A stretch of DNA of 64,000 bases from NCBI GenBank assembly GCA_033239125.1, contig BSWB01000005.1, positions 50,576,993 to 50,640,992 of the forward strand, written 5' to 3'. The translations under genes and the position numbers were made by a program. Source of the DNA: Fagopyrum homotropicum (Eukaryota > Streptophyta > Magnoliopsida > Caryophyllales > Polygonaceae). Below, in pieces: positions 23,720-36,269 of this stretch. Each line of letters begins with the position of its first letter. The stretch's first letter is position 1. The notes beneath the pieces were generated by a model that ran no database searches, was not told where the DNA came from, and saw only the letters and a list, made by a program, of their open reading frames with translations.

Positions 23720-25238
23720 TGATAGGTTATGGAATCACTATCAATTAGGGTAAATTTTAGCATCTTTTTAGTGTCTTAGTGTCGGTTGGTGTTACTAACA
23801 TTTTAATCCAGAAGAAGAAGTCCAAAAGAAGCAAAAGAAGATGTTAACAACACTTGGGAGTTGAAGATCATTCACGAAGACAAGTTTCTGGTGCCACACC
23901 GCCCCCGCGGAGTAGTGTCACCGCCGCTGCGGGTGGGACTGCACTCCCACTGCACTCCGGAACGCAGCTTGTGCCTTCGCCAGCGCCCGGAACAAGCTTG
24001 GCACCACCCCTGCGGTGACTAACCCTGAAATAGCGAAGCCGGCGCCCTTGCGCCTCTGTATGCGGACCAGCCTGCGGACTTGTGAAGCCCAAGAGCTAGT
24101 GTCACCGCCCCTGTGGTGACATTGGGCCGCCTCTGCGGCTCCATATGAGAAACGACTCCACATCAGAAACGACACGAAGTTTAAGAGTCAGACGTTTTGA
24201 AAGCATTAAAGACCCGCCCATGCGGGATTGACAGGCCGCCCTTACGGCCAAGAAGAAGATCAAGCGTTTTGTCCTAAACCGCCCCTGCGGCCCTGAAGCC
24301 CGCCCCCGCAGCCCTGAAGCCCGCCCCCGCGGTTTAGCGCCACCACCTTTATGACATTAAAGGTGGCTGTTAAGGAAGTCCATTTACTCCCATTTACGGT
24401 CAATTGTAGTATAAATAGAGCTTTAGCTGATTGCTAGAATCATCCATCATTTTCCCACTAATGTTTTATTCCCCTTACTTCCAAGTGTAATGAGTTTATA
24501 AGTTTCCTTGCTACATTGAGTTGTTTTGAAGCTGTATTTCTGCTTGATTGTAAGTCTTTATTAATATAAGTTTATTCAGTCATATATGTGTTCTATTCCT
24601 TGTGCCTTAACTTATGTTTTGCATGTTTCTTACCACTTAGATTGATCATCTTAAATGTCTAATTGCATGCAAATTACTAGGATTAATTGATTCCGGGTTC
24701 GGGCCCTTAATCTAGTAGTAATCCTTTTAGGTAAAAGCGGGTTGTAATTGCTTCAAGGGAAAGAAATATAGCTATAAAGAAATGTTTAACGGTGTTTATT
24801 CATGTCTTTATATCTCTTTGTCTTTGTTGAAATGCTAACTTGTGTATTTGATCTTGTAGGTTTACGGATCATTAAGCTTGCAAAGTTGTGTTGATATCGG
24901 TTGGCTCAACACATAATTAAGATCAAGACGAGAACATTGATAAATAACTTATAAAAAAAACCAACCAAGTAGTGTGCATGCTAAGACTCAACCTAGTGTA
25001 GCTTTTCATTCTATTATCACCATCTTTGCTTGTTCTTATGTGTTTTTGTCTTGTTTCAATCAACCCCCCCCCCTCCGCCCCAATTTGGTTACATATCGAT
25101 AATTGAAACTAATCATTACTTGACAAGGCTCTCTTGGAATCGACCCTTACTTACACTATACAAAGCAATTAGTGTAACATTAGGTAACTACTTTGACTTA
25201 AGCTAAAAGACAACGACCCTAGGTTTTTAGCCTCGTCA
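23720..25238 (+). mobile_element. Element E 5' LTR (+), unit 3
   Basis: Candidate start TGATAGG at 23720, end CTCGTCA at 25238, TATA box at 24410-24417, PBS at 25243-25260 with the TGGTGTCG variant. Confidence 0.75.
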
Positions 25239-25317
25239 AATTTGGTGTCGTTGCCGGGGAGTTCTTGTTTATGTTTTGATTTACTTCGATTATTGATTAT
25301 TGGTTTGGACCATTTTC

Positions 25318-26664
25318 ATGGTTCAAACCCGTGCTACTAACTCCGATTTTGCTCCTTTTGATCCATAAATTGAAAGAACGCACAATCGACTACGTAGGCA
25401 ACAACGAACCCGAGAAGAAATGGCTATCCGAACTCTCCGCCAACTCACGCAGCCGGATATTACTCAATACCCAATTGTGGTTGCCATACCAACAATTGGG
25501 GAAGGAGTCAACTTTGAGCTCAAACCGGGGTTGATCCAGTTGCTCCCATCCTTCCATGGCTTGAGTGGAGATGACCCTATCGAACATCTTGGGAAATTCC
25601 ATACCGTGTGTATGAGTATGACGCCAGTCAATGTCACCGAAAAAAAAATCCAGATGAGAGCGTTTGGCTTCACTCTCAAGGATTGGGCGGATGATTAGTA
25701 ATATCATCTTCCGTCTAGTATGATCGACACATGGGAGAATCTCCACAAGGCCTTTTTGGAGAAGTACTTCCCCACTAAGAAGGCAAACAACTTAAAGAAG
25801 GCCATAAGTAACATAGAGCAAGAAGCGGACGAAACTCTTTATGAGTACTTCGAGCGCTTTGCCAAATTGAGATCAAGCTGCCCTTTCTACGGATACTCCA
25901 CGCGGGACTTAGTGCTCTATTTGTATAACGGTTTGTTGGACAATGAAAGAAGGATAGTGGATGCTGCTTGTGGAGGTAACATTCTTATCTTAACTTCAGA
26001 AGTTGCTATGGAAAAAATGCAGGAAATGGCGGAAGGTTCACGGAACTTTGGAAGATCCTCTACAAAGAGAAGGGTCCATGCCATTAATCCCAGCCGTCCA
26101 GAGATTGTACAAGAATTACCTAAACTAAAAGAGATGGTTTAAGAGGTTGATTTTAATGGGAACCCCACAACAACTCAAGGCTTCTGGAGTTTGTGCTGAT
26201 CCTTTCCACCCTATGACAAATTCCAAGACAATGTTGTAGAGGTGAATGCTGTAGGATATGGTCAACAACAGCAACAACGTCCAAGGAATGATCCATATGC
26301 ACAAAATTATATGCCCAATTGACGAGATCAACAAAACTATCGATGGAGGGATCAACAAAACCAACAGCAGCCCCGCCAAGGTAATTCTCAATCCACTTAA
26401 GATATGTTGCAGGTTTTAACTAAACACTTTGCTACCCATGTCCAAACTATAGAATCAAGCATCAAGAACCTTGAAAAACAGGTTGGACAAATGGCGAAGG
26501 CCATCACAAGGATCGAAGCTCGATCCTCCGGAAACTTGCCCTCCTAGATGATCATAAATCCTAAGGAGAATGTTAGTGCTCTAACATTGAGGAGTGGGAG
26601 GCAAGTCCATCCAAAGCCAGCAACAAAAGCAAAGGAAAAACCCTCTGACGGTTCTGACGCCCCC
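25318..26664 (+). pseudogene. Element E gag (unit 3)
   Basis: Frame from the ATG at 25318. The core at 25720-26142 has a private Asn-to-Ile change (GGNILIL). The tail keeps NSQST, as in unit 4. Confidence 0.88.
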
Positions 26665-28316
26665 TAATAGCATGTATTATAGTCTATATTTTGGGATTGG
26701 TTTGGACTTTTTATCTTCATATATCTGCATGTATGGATGTATATTCTTTGATTATATTGTTGTTTTGTCTACCTTTGTGGAAATCGAGGTCTACACCTAG
26801 TTACGTTGTAATTGTAGGGAAAATGACACATTTTAGACCAAAATGGAGCTAAGGAAGCTAAGGAGTCCTTGAAGCTACCTTCTGGAGCATTAAGGAGTTA
26901 TAAGAAGATCTCAATAAGCATGGAAATTATTTGGAAGATTGATTTTTGACCATATTAGAGAGTTTCATTCTCAGTTGAGACTCACCTCGGTCAGCTACAG
27001 TACCACCTCAACCAAGGTGACCTTCAAGAGCGTCTGAACCGAGGCGAAGTGATGACGGAACATAAGATCTATATTTTTGGGTGAGATCTTCTATTTTTGA
27101 AAAGTGAATATCACATATTTTTGAATGGATTTCTGGAAGGAAGAATATCTTTTGGCTGATATATTTTGGAAGATTTGGAGATAATTCTCCTATATATATA
27201 TATATGGGTTGATTTTCTAGAGATCAGCTATCTCGGAAATTCCGGATCAGAGGAGCATAGTTCTCCAGATTTGAAGGAAGTTTGGAAGGTTGAAGATCAA
27301 AGAAAGAAGGAGTCTAGTTTGAAGTTGGATTTGAAGGAAGTTTGTAAGATTTTCTTAGTTTGGTTTGATTGTTGTCTTTTCTGATTTGTGATTGAGGAAC
27401 GCTGATTGTTTATTTGTTTTATAGAGTTATTGAGACCTTTGTGTAAAGGTTTTCTTGTTTGAATATTGATTCCTTTCTTACATATTTGATTATTTTTATC
27501 ATGATGATTGTTGGCTAAGTTCTTTATGCGATTCTAGGGTGATTTGCTAAAAGTTGTGGAAAAGACGATGAAAGAATGAGCCTTTATCCCAGTGAACCCT
27601 GAAAGCTCGAGCCTTTACCTTAACCGACGAACACCTCGGTCAGTCGTGGAACATCTCGGCCGAGATGGTACATAAAATGAGCGAGGCGAGTCTTTTTTGA
27701 TCCTTATCTGAGTTGAGGTGTTAGTTTGCCAAATCTTATCCTTGTTATACCTTTCCTGGTTCAATATAAGGCTAGGATGAGGCTTACCCGGTGATTCCTT
27801 TGTTTGTATACCCAAGATCATGAGTGTAGGTAATAAAAGTTTATCCTTTATTGGGGTTTGAGTGTGCCTTCATCTCATATTTGAGAGTTAGCCTGAGACT
27901 TACCCGGTAAAGGTTTATTATATCCCCTTGGGTGGTGTGTTGGTTTGAGATTATAGTTCCTTTCCTTAGTACCTTGAGACTTACCCGGTGAGATGATCTA
28001 TTCCCACCTTAGAAACACCTTCCCTTCGCAAACCTCAGCTTTGTCCACGTTATCTTTTGAGATCTTGAGTCAGAACCACAACTGGATGCTCTAAAATTCA
28101 CATTCCCTTTATTTGACTTTTATTTCATCTTTGATAACTTTGATTTGTTGCTTGTGGTTTATTGACAACCTGATTTACCGATCTTTGTTTCACCATAGTC
28201 CCTGTGATCGACCCCTGGAATATTTGTTGTTATTACAATTGATCCGTACACTACGGGTTTGCATATTTTTCAAGCATATATCTTGGGTTATAAATATTAA
28301 AGCTTGCACACACTTT
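26665..28316 (+). mobile_element. A-type 5' LTR (+), unit 3
   Basis: Same truncated LTR as in the other units. It shares with unit 4 a GACTCACCTCGGTCAG variant where units 1 and 2 read GACTCAACTCGG. Confidence 0.9.
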
Positions 28317-28364
28317 ACTTGAGTGGTTTTGCAAAATCTTTCCTTAGGTTTATGCGAAGAACTC

Positions 28365-28937
28365 ATAGTTTTGAAGATGTTGATGCGGAGATTCCTTCTC
28401 TAGCCCTCCGAACTGGCATTGGCGAATCATGGAAAGAACTTGCGGTCGAAGTTCGTAGTCATGGTCCGCTGGATCTCCTAGGTTTACCCCCGGACGCCTC
28501 AGTTGTTGATTGGGGTCCATCCTTTGACCTAGGGTTTGCGGGATTCTTGCAAAAAGAGCGCCTCGGACTGGCATCCGAGATGGAAGTACCTCGGCCGGGG
28601 CGTCAGGTACTGGGACCTGCCTCGGTCGAGGGTCTGCGACTGGGACCTGCATCGGTCCAACATCGGGAACTGGGTCTTCCCTCGGTCGAAGTAGATATTG
28701 GTCTCGTAAGGCTGCCATATCTGCTTCGATCGCTTCAGTCCTGGTGCGAGTTTCTTCTTTCTCTTGCCTCAGTTCTTCCCTGCTGAGGCGTAGCTGTTCT
28801 AACGCCTCCTTAAATTCGGCCTCAAGATCGCGATTGTCTTGGTTGGCAATCTTCGCTTCTCTTAAGCGTCGTTTGTATGTCTTTTCTGGTTCGGGATCGT
28901 AAGGAACGATTTCCTTTCCAGTGCGGGTTCTTCGCAT
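28365..28937 (-). pseudogene. B' gag, N-terminal fragment (unit 4, open frame)
   Basis: From the ATG at 28937 the frame is open through the whole conserved segment to HQHLQNYE, then crosses the array joint and stops within A sequence (28350). It is the least damaged copy and shows what units 1-3 looked like before their stops. Confidence 0.85.
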
Positions 28938-29064
28938 AAACCTAAGAAAGAACTTGTAAAAGTCACTCAAGTAGAGTGGTTAGTAGACACGGGGGCAAGT
29001 GCCCCAAAAGCAAACCGTAACCGGCTCGGTCTAGACCAAGTCCCCGGCAACGGCGCCAAAAACT

Positions 29065-30814
29065 TGTTCGCTCCAAACGGTGTGTGCAAGCTTTAAATTT
29101 ATAACCCTAGATGTAAGCTTAAAACAAGGATGCGAACCCGCAGTGTACGGGTCAATCGTAGTAAAAAGCAAGGAATTCCAAGGGTCGATCACAGGGACTT
29201 AGTGAAACAAAGTCGGAATAGGTAAGCTTTAGCAAATACTAACCACAAAGCAATCAAAACAATCAAAGATGATAAAAGTCAATAAAGGAAATATGCAATT
29301 CTAGGCATTAAAGCATCTAGTTGTGGTTCCAACTCAAGATCTAAAGATAAGCGGACAAAGCTGAGGTTTTTGCAAAGGGAAGGTGTTACTAAAGTGGAAT
29401 AGATCACCGGGTAAGTCTCACTACTCACTAATCCTAAACCGTAACTCCTATTACCGGGTAAGTCTCAAGGAATTAAGAAAAAGAACTATATCCTCAAACT
29501 AACACACCAACTAAGGGAATAGAATCAACCTTTACCGGGTAAGTCTCAGGCTAACTCACAAAGATGGGATGAAAGCACACTCAAACCCCAATAAATGATA
29601 AACCTTTATTACCTACACTTATGATCTTAGGTAAACAAACTAAGGAACTACCGGGTAAGTCTCATCCTAAGCTTGCATTGAACCAGGAAAGGTATAACAA
29701 GAATAGGATTTGGCAAACTCTAACACTTAACTCTCAGTTTCGGATCAGGTAAGTCACCTCGATCAGCCAAATTCCACCCCGGCCGAGATGTTCATCGACT
29801 GAGCGAGATGCTTTAGGGTTAAGGTAAAGACTCGAACTTTCAAGGTCCTACTATGATTAAGATTATTCTATCATTATTTTTCCCACAACCTTCAGCCAAT
29901 CACCCTAGAATCACACAAAGAGATTAGCCACTCATCATCATGAAAGTATTAATCAAATATATGGGAAGAAAGAGAATAATTGAACAAGAAAACCTTAAGA
30001 GAAAGGCTTCAATAACTGAATCAATTATCAAACCAACAAGCGTTCCTTGGATAGAAATCCAACAAGACAACAACAAAGAAGGGAATCTAAGATGATCTTA
30101 CAAAAACCCTTCAAAAAGCTATAAAAGCTATGGACTTTCTTCCTTCAACCTTCAAAAAGGTTCTTCAAATCTCCCAACTGGAGTATGGTTGCAGCGGTGT
30201 ATAAAACACAATCGGTGGTATAGCATGATGTGGATTTGTGGGAAATCCGACCCTTTTTATAGGAAAATTACTCTCCAAAGATAAGATATCTTAGAAAGAT
30301 CTCCTCCCATAAAAATAGGTAAAATATATAATCTATCATATCTTCTTCCTTCCAGGAGCCAAGCCCAAAGATATAAGATCATCTTTCCAAAGATAAAAGA
30401 TCTCAGCCAAGAATAAAATATTCTCGCCGCGTCCCAGGTGTTCGCCTCGGTCGAGTCGACTCCTCTGAATCTACTCGGTCGAGGTGACTCTGTAATCAAC
30501 CGAGGTGATTCACAACTGAATGTGAAATCTCTCAAATCTGGTCCAAAGTGAATCTCTAATCCATGGCTGTGCTTCCTGGATGTTTCCTTCTATTCCTGAA
30601 TGTAGCTCCAATGACTCCTTAGCTCCTTTTGCTCCTTTTTGATGCAAAACGTGCCATTTACATACGATTACAACAAAACTAGGTGTAGACCTCGATTCCC
30701 GCAAAGGTAGATGAAATGGTAATATAATCACATAATGTACATACAAACATGCAGATTATTGAAGATAAAACGTCCAAACAAACCCCAAAATATAGACTAT
30801 AATTCATGCTATCA
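29065..30814 (-). mobile_element. B' 5' LTR (minus), unit 4
   Basis: 1750 bp. PBS at 29041-29058. TATA box at about 30251-30261. Confidence 0.9.
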
Positions 30815-31636
30815 CACACTTTGTTCACAGCAAATTAGATGTCAAGTCTCGTGAAGGCAAGGTATTGTAGGCTTCCTGCAACACATTTGTGTAAGTGTTG
30901 ATCATTGGATGGAGGGTCAATGGTTGAAGTAGATGTGATGGGAAGCGTCATTGGAGTGGCAACAGATTTAGCACAATGCACATGAGCTTTCACAACTAGT
31001 TCATTAGTGATGTTTGATTGGGAGAGATAGCATCATGTGGAATCCCGTGCTACTTGGATGCCTAGGAAATAATGTAGATTCCCCAGGTCCTTCACTAGAA
31101 AGAATGTTGTAAGCTCCTGAATAAAGTTATCTACAAGAGACTTGTTGGACGAAACCACCAATAAGTCATCTACATACACTAGGATGTATACTAATTGATT
31201 TGCCTAGCGATGAGAGAATAAGGAAGTGTCTACACATGATGGTGTAACACTGAGGGAGAGAAGGGTGTGACTTAGTTTACAAAAACTTGCTCGAGAAGCC
31301 TGTTTTAGGCCATACAGGGATTTTTGTAGTTTTCAAATATAAGAAGGATATTATGAGTGAACAAAGCCTAGGGACTTTTGAACAAAGACGTCCTCTTCAA
31401 GGTCCCGTGAAGGAAGGAATTTGTATGTCAAGTTGTTGAACGGACTAGTTTTTCATGGTTTTAAGGGAGAGAAGATGGCGAATGGTGGTGGGTTTTGCAA
31501 TTAGGTGAAAGGTCTCAACATAATCAATGCCCTCGAGTTGGTGGAACCCTTATTCTACAAGGCGAGCCTTTCGGCACTCAATTGAGCCATTGGAGTGTCA
31601 TTTGGTTTTGAATATCCATTTTACTCCTAGGACATT
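30815..31636 (-). pseudogene. Ty1/copia RT fragment K (unit 4)
   Basis: Copy of the 7039-7860 fragment. A TGA replaces the Arg codon before CYLSQ near 31035. Confidence 0.85.
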
Positions 31637-33156
31637 TGATAGGTTATGGAATCACTATCAATTAGGGTAAATTTTAGCATCTTTTTAGTGTCTTAGTGTC
31701 GGTTGGTGTTACTAACATTTTAATCCAGAAGAAGAAGTCCAAAAGAAGCAAAAGAAGATGTTAACAACACTTGGGAGTTGAAGATCATTCACGAAGACAA
31801 GTTTCTGGTGCCACACCGCCCCCGCGGAGTAGTGTCACCGCCGCTGCGGGTGGGACTGCACTCCCACTGCACTCCGGAATGCAGCTTGTGCCTTCGCCAG
31901 CGCCCGGAACAAGCTTGGCACCGCCCCTGCGGTGACTAACCCTGAAATAGCGAAGCCGGCGCCCTTGCGCCTCTGCATGCGGACCAGCCTGCGGACTTGT
32001 GAAGCCCAAGAGCTAGTGTCACCGCCCCTGTGGTGACATTGGGCCGCCTCTGCGGCTCCATATGAGAAACGACTCCACATCAGAAACGACACGAAGTTTA
32101 AGAGTCAGACGTTTTGAAAGCATTAAAGACCCGCCCATGCGGGATTGACAGGCCGCCCTTACGGCCAAGAAGAAGATCAAGCGTTTTGTCCTAAACCGCC
32201 CCTGCGGCCCTGAAGCCCGATCCCGCGGCCCTGAAGCCCGCCCCCGCGGTTTAGCGCCACCACCTTTATGACATTAAAGGTGGCTGTTAAGGAAGTCCAT
32301 TTACTCTCATTTACGGTCAATTGTAGTATAAATAGAGCTTTAGTTGATTGCTAGAATCATCCATCATTTTCCCACTAATGTTTTATTCCCCTTACTTCCA
32401 AGTGTAATGAGTTTATAAGTTTCCTTGCTACATTGAGTTGTTTTGAAGCTGTATTTCTGCTTGATTGTAAGTCTTTATTAATATAAGTTTATTCAGTCAT
32501 ATATGTGTTCTATTCCTTGTGCCTTAACTTATGTTTTGCATGTTTCTTACCACTTAGATTGATCATCTTAAATGTCTAATTGCATGCAAGTTACTAGGAT
32601 TAATTGATTCCGGGTTAGGGCCCTTAATCTAGTAGTAATCCTTTTAGGTAAAAGCGGGTTGTAATTGCTTCAAGGGAAAGGAATATAACTATAAAGAAAC
32701 GTTTAACGGTGTTTATTCATGTCTTTATATCTCTTTGTCTTTGTTGAAATGCTAACTTGTGTATTTGATCTTGTAGGTTTACGGATCATTAAGCTTGCAA
32801 AGTTGTGTTGATATCGGTTGGCTCAACACATAATTAAGATCAAGACGAGAACATTGATAAATAACTTATAAAAAAAACCAACCAAGTAGTGTGCATGCTA
32901 AGACTCAACCTAGTGTAGCTTTTCATTCTATTATCACCATCTTTGCTTGTTCTTATGTGTTTTTGTCTTGTTTCAATCAACCCCCCCCCCCTCCGCCCCA
33001 ATTTGGTTACATATCGATAATTGAAACTAATAATTACTTGACAAGGCTCTCTTGGAATCGACCCTTACTTACACTATACAAAGCAATTAGTGTAACATTA
33101 GGTAACTACTTTGACTTAAGCTAAAAGACAACGACCCTAGGTTTTTAGCCTCGTCA
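31637..33156 (+). mobile_element. Element E 5' LTR (+), unit 4
   Basis: Candidate start TGATAGG at 31637 and end CTCGTCA at 33156. TATA box at 32327-32334. GC palindromes about 31816-32255. Poly-C of 11. Confidence 0.75.
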
Positions 33157-33235
33157 AATTTGGTGCCGTTGCCGGGGAGTTCTTGTTTATGTTTTGATTT
33201 ACTTCGATTATTGATTATTGGTTTGGACCATTTTC

Positions 33236-34582
33236 ATGGTTCAAACCCGTGCTACTAACTCCGATTTTGCTCCTTTTGATCCATAAATTGAAAGAACGCA
33301 CAATCGACTACGTAGGCAACAACGAACCCGAGAAGAAATGGCTATCCGAACTCTCCGCCAACTAACGCAGCCGGATATTACTCAATACCCAATTGCGGTT
33401 ACCATACCAACAATTGGGGAAGGAGTCAACTTTGAGCTCAAACCGGGGTTGATCCAGTTGCTCCCATCCTTCCATGGCTTGAGTGGAGATGACCCTATCG
33501 AACATCTTGGGAAATTCCATACCGTGTGTATGAGTATGACGCCAGTCAATGTCACCGAAAAAAAAATCCAGATGAGAGCGTTTGGCTTCACTCTCAAGGA
33601 TTGGGCGGATGATTAGTAATATCATCTTCCGTCTAGTATGATCGACACATGGGAGAATCTCCACAAGGCCTTTTTGGAGAAGTACTTCCCCACTAAGAAG
33701 GCAAACAACTTAAAGAAGGCCATAAGTAACATAGAGCAAGAAGCGGACGAAACTCTTTATGAGTACTTCGAGCGCTTTGCCAAATTGAGATCAAGCTGCC
33801 CTTTCTACGGATACTCCACGCGGGACTTAGTGCTCTATTTGTATAACGGTTTGTTGGACAATGAAAGAAGGATAGTGGATGCTGCTTGTGGAGGTAACAT
33901 TCTTAACTTAACTTCAGAAGTTGCTATGGAAAAAATGCAGGAAATGGCGGAAGGTTCACGGAACTTTGGAAGATCCTCTACAAAGAGAAGGGTCCATGCC
34001 ATTAATCCCAGCCGTCCAGAGATTGTACAAGAATTACCTGAACTAAAAGAGATGGTTTAAGAGGTTGATTTTAATGGGAACCCCACAACAACTCAAGGCT
34101 TCTGGAGTTTGTGCTGATCCTTTCCACCCTATGACAAATTCCAAGACAATGTTGTAGAGGTGAATGCTGTAGGATATGGTCAACAACAGCAACAACGTCC
34201 AAGGAATGATCCATATGCACAAAATTATATGCCCAATTGACGAGATCAACAAAACTATCGATGGAGGGATCAACAAAACCAACAGCAGCCCCGCCAAGGT
34301 AATTCTCAATCCACTTAAGATATGTTGCAGGTTTTAACTAAACACTTTGCTACCCATGTCCAAACTATAGAATCAAGCATCAAGAACCTTGAAAAACAGG
34401 TTGGACAAATGGCGAAGGCCATCACAAGGATCGAAGCTCGATCCTCCGGAAACTTGCCCTCCTAGATGATCATAAATCCTAAGGAGAATGTTAGTGCTCT
34501 AACATTGAGGAGTGGGAGGCAAGTCCATCCAAAGCCAGCAACAAAAGCAAAGGAAAAACCCTCTGACGGTTCTGACGCCCCC
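33236..34582 (+). pseudogene. Element E gag (unit 4), first part of the parent gag
   Basis: Frame from the ATG at 33236 with stops at 33284, 33614, 33617 and 34058. The 449 codons end exactly at the A insertion; the frame resumes at 55513 after removing A and one CCCCC. The junction reads GSDAP then TSAPAVATASPSM, a Pro/Ala linker made of GC-palindrome sequence. Confidence 0.9.
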
Positions 34583-36234
34583 TAATAGCATGTATTATAG
34601 TCTATATTTTGGGATTGGTTTGGACTTTTTATCTTCATATATCTGCATGTATGGATGTATATTCTTTGATTATATTGTTGTTTTGTCTACCTTTGTGGAA
34701 ATCGAGGTCTACACCTAGTTACGTTGTAATTGTAGGGAAAATGACACATTTTAGACCAAAATGGAGCTAAGGAAGCTAAGGAGTCCTTGAAGCTACCTTC
34801 TGGAGCATTAAGGAGTTATAAGAAGATCTCCATAAGCATGGAAATTATTTGGAAGATTGATTTTTGACCATATTAGAGAGTTTCATTCTCAGTTGAGACT
34901 CACCTCGGTCAGCTACAGTACCACCTCAACCAAGGTGACCTTCAAGAGCGTCTGAACCGAGGCGAAGTGATGACGGGACATAAGATCTATATTTTTGGGT
35001 GAGATCTTCTATTTTTGAAAAGTGAATATCACATATTTTTGAATGGATTTCTGGAAGGAAGAATATCTTTTGGCTGATATATTTTGGAAGATTTGGAGAT
35101 AATTCTCCTATATATATATATATGGGTTGATTTTCTAGAGATCAGCTATCTCAGAAATTCCGGATCAGAGGAGCATAGTTCTCCAGATTTGAAGGAAGTT
35201 TGGAAGGTTGAAGATCAAAGAAAGAAGGAGTCTAGTTTGAAGTTGGATTTGAAGGAAGTTTGTAAGATTTTCTTAGTTTGGTTTGATTGTTGTCTTTTCT
35301 GATTTGTGATTGAGGAACGCTGATTGTTTATTTGTTTTATAGAGTTATTGAGACCTTTGTGTAAAGGTTTTCTTGTTTGAATATTGATTCCTTTCTTACA
35401 TATTTGATTATTTTTATCATGATGATTGTTGGCTAAATTCTTTAAGCGATTCTAGGGTGATTTGCTAAAAGTTGTGGAAAAGACGATGAAAGAATGAGCC
35501 TTTATCCCAGTGAACCCTGAAAGCTTGAGCCTTTACCTTAACCGACGAACACCTCGGTCAGTCGTGGAACATCTCGGCCGAGATGGTACATAAATTGAGC
35601 GAGGCGAGCCTTTTTTGATCCTTATCTGAGTTGAGGTGTTAGTTTGCCAAATCTTATCCTTGTTATACCTTTCCTGGTTCAATGCAAGCCTAGGATGAGG
35701 CTTACCCGGTGATTCCTTTGTTTGTATACCCAAGATCATGAGTGTAGTTGATAAAAGTTTATCCTTTATTGGGGTTTGAGTGTGCCTTCATCTCATATTT
35801 GAGAGTTAGCCTGAGACTTACCCGGTAAAGGTTTATTATATCCCCTTGGGTGGTGTGTTGGTTTGAGATTATAGTTCCTTTCCTTAGTACCTTGAGACTT
35901 ACCCGGTGAGAGGATCTATTCCCACCTTAGAAACACCTTCCCTTCGCAAACCTCAGCTTTGTCCACGTTATCTTTTGAGATCTTGAGTCGGAACCACAAC
36001 TGGATGCTCTAAAATTCACATTCCCTTTATTTGACTTTTATTTCATCTTTGATAACTTTGATTTGTTGCTTGTGGTTTATTGACAACCTGATTTACCGAT
36101 CTTTGTTTCACCATAGTCCTTGTGATCGACCCCTGGAATATTTGTTGTTATTACAATTGATCCGTACACTACGGGTTTACATATTTTTCAAGCATATATC
36201 TTGGATTTTAAATATTAAAGCTTGCACATACTTT
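34583..36234 (+). mobile_element. A 5' LTR (unit 4, parent)
   Basis: Starts TAATAGCATG and ends CACATACTTT, fused to the leader 35 bases before gag ATG. In B the LTR-to-ATG distance is 127 bases, so A lost about 90 bases with the PBS and about 17 bases of LTR. All array copies share the same loss, so it predates the array. Confidence 0.9.
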
Positions 36235-36269
36235 ACTTGAGTGATTTTGCAAAATCTTTCCTTAGGTTT

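Larger units (their letters stand above)
20447..28364 (+). repeat. Array unit 3
   Basis: Complete unit of 7918 bp. The B' gag, B' LTR and E LTR halves are nearly identical to unit 2, while its gag and A LTR half resembles unit 4. It carries a private stop in the copia fragment near 23102. Confidence 0.92.
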
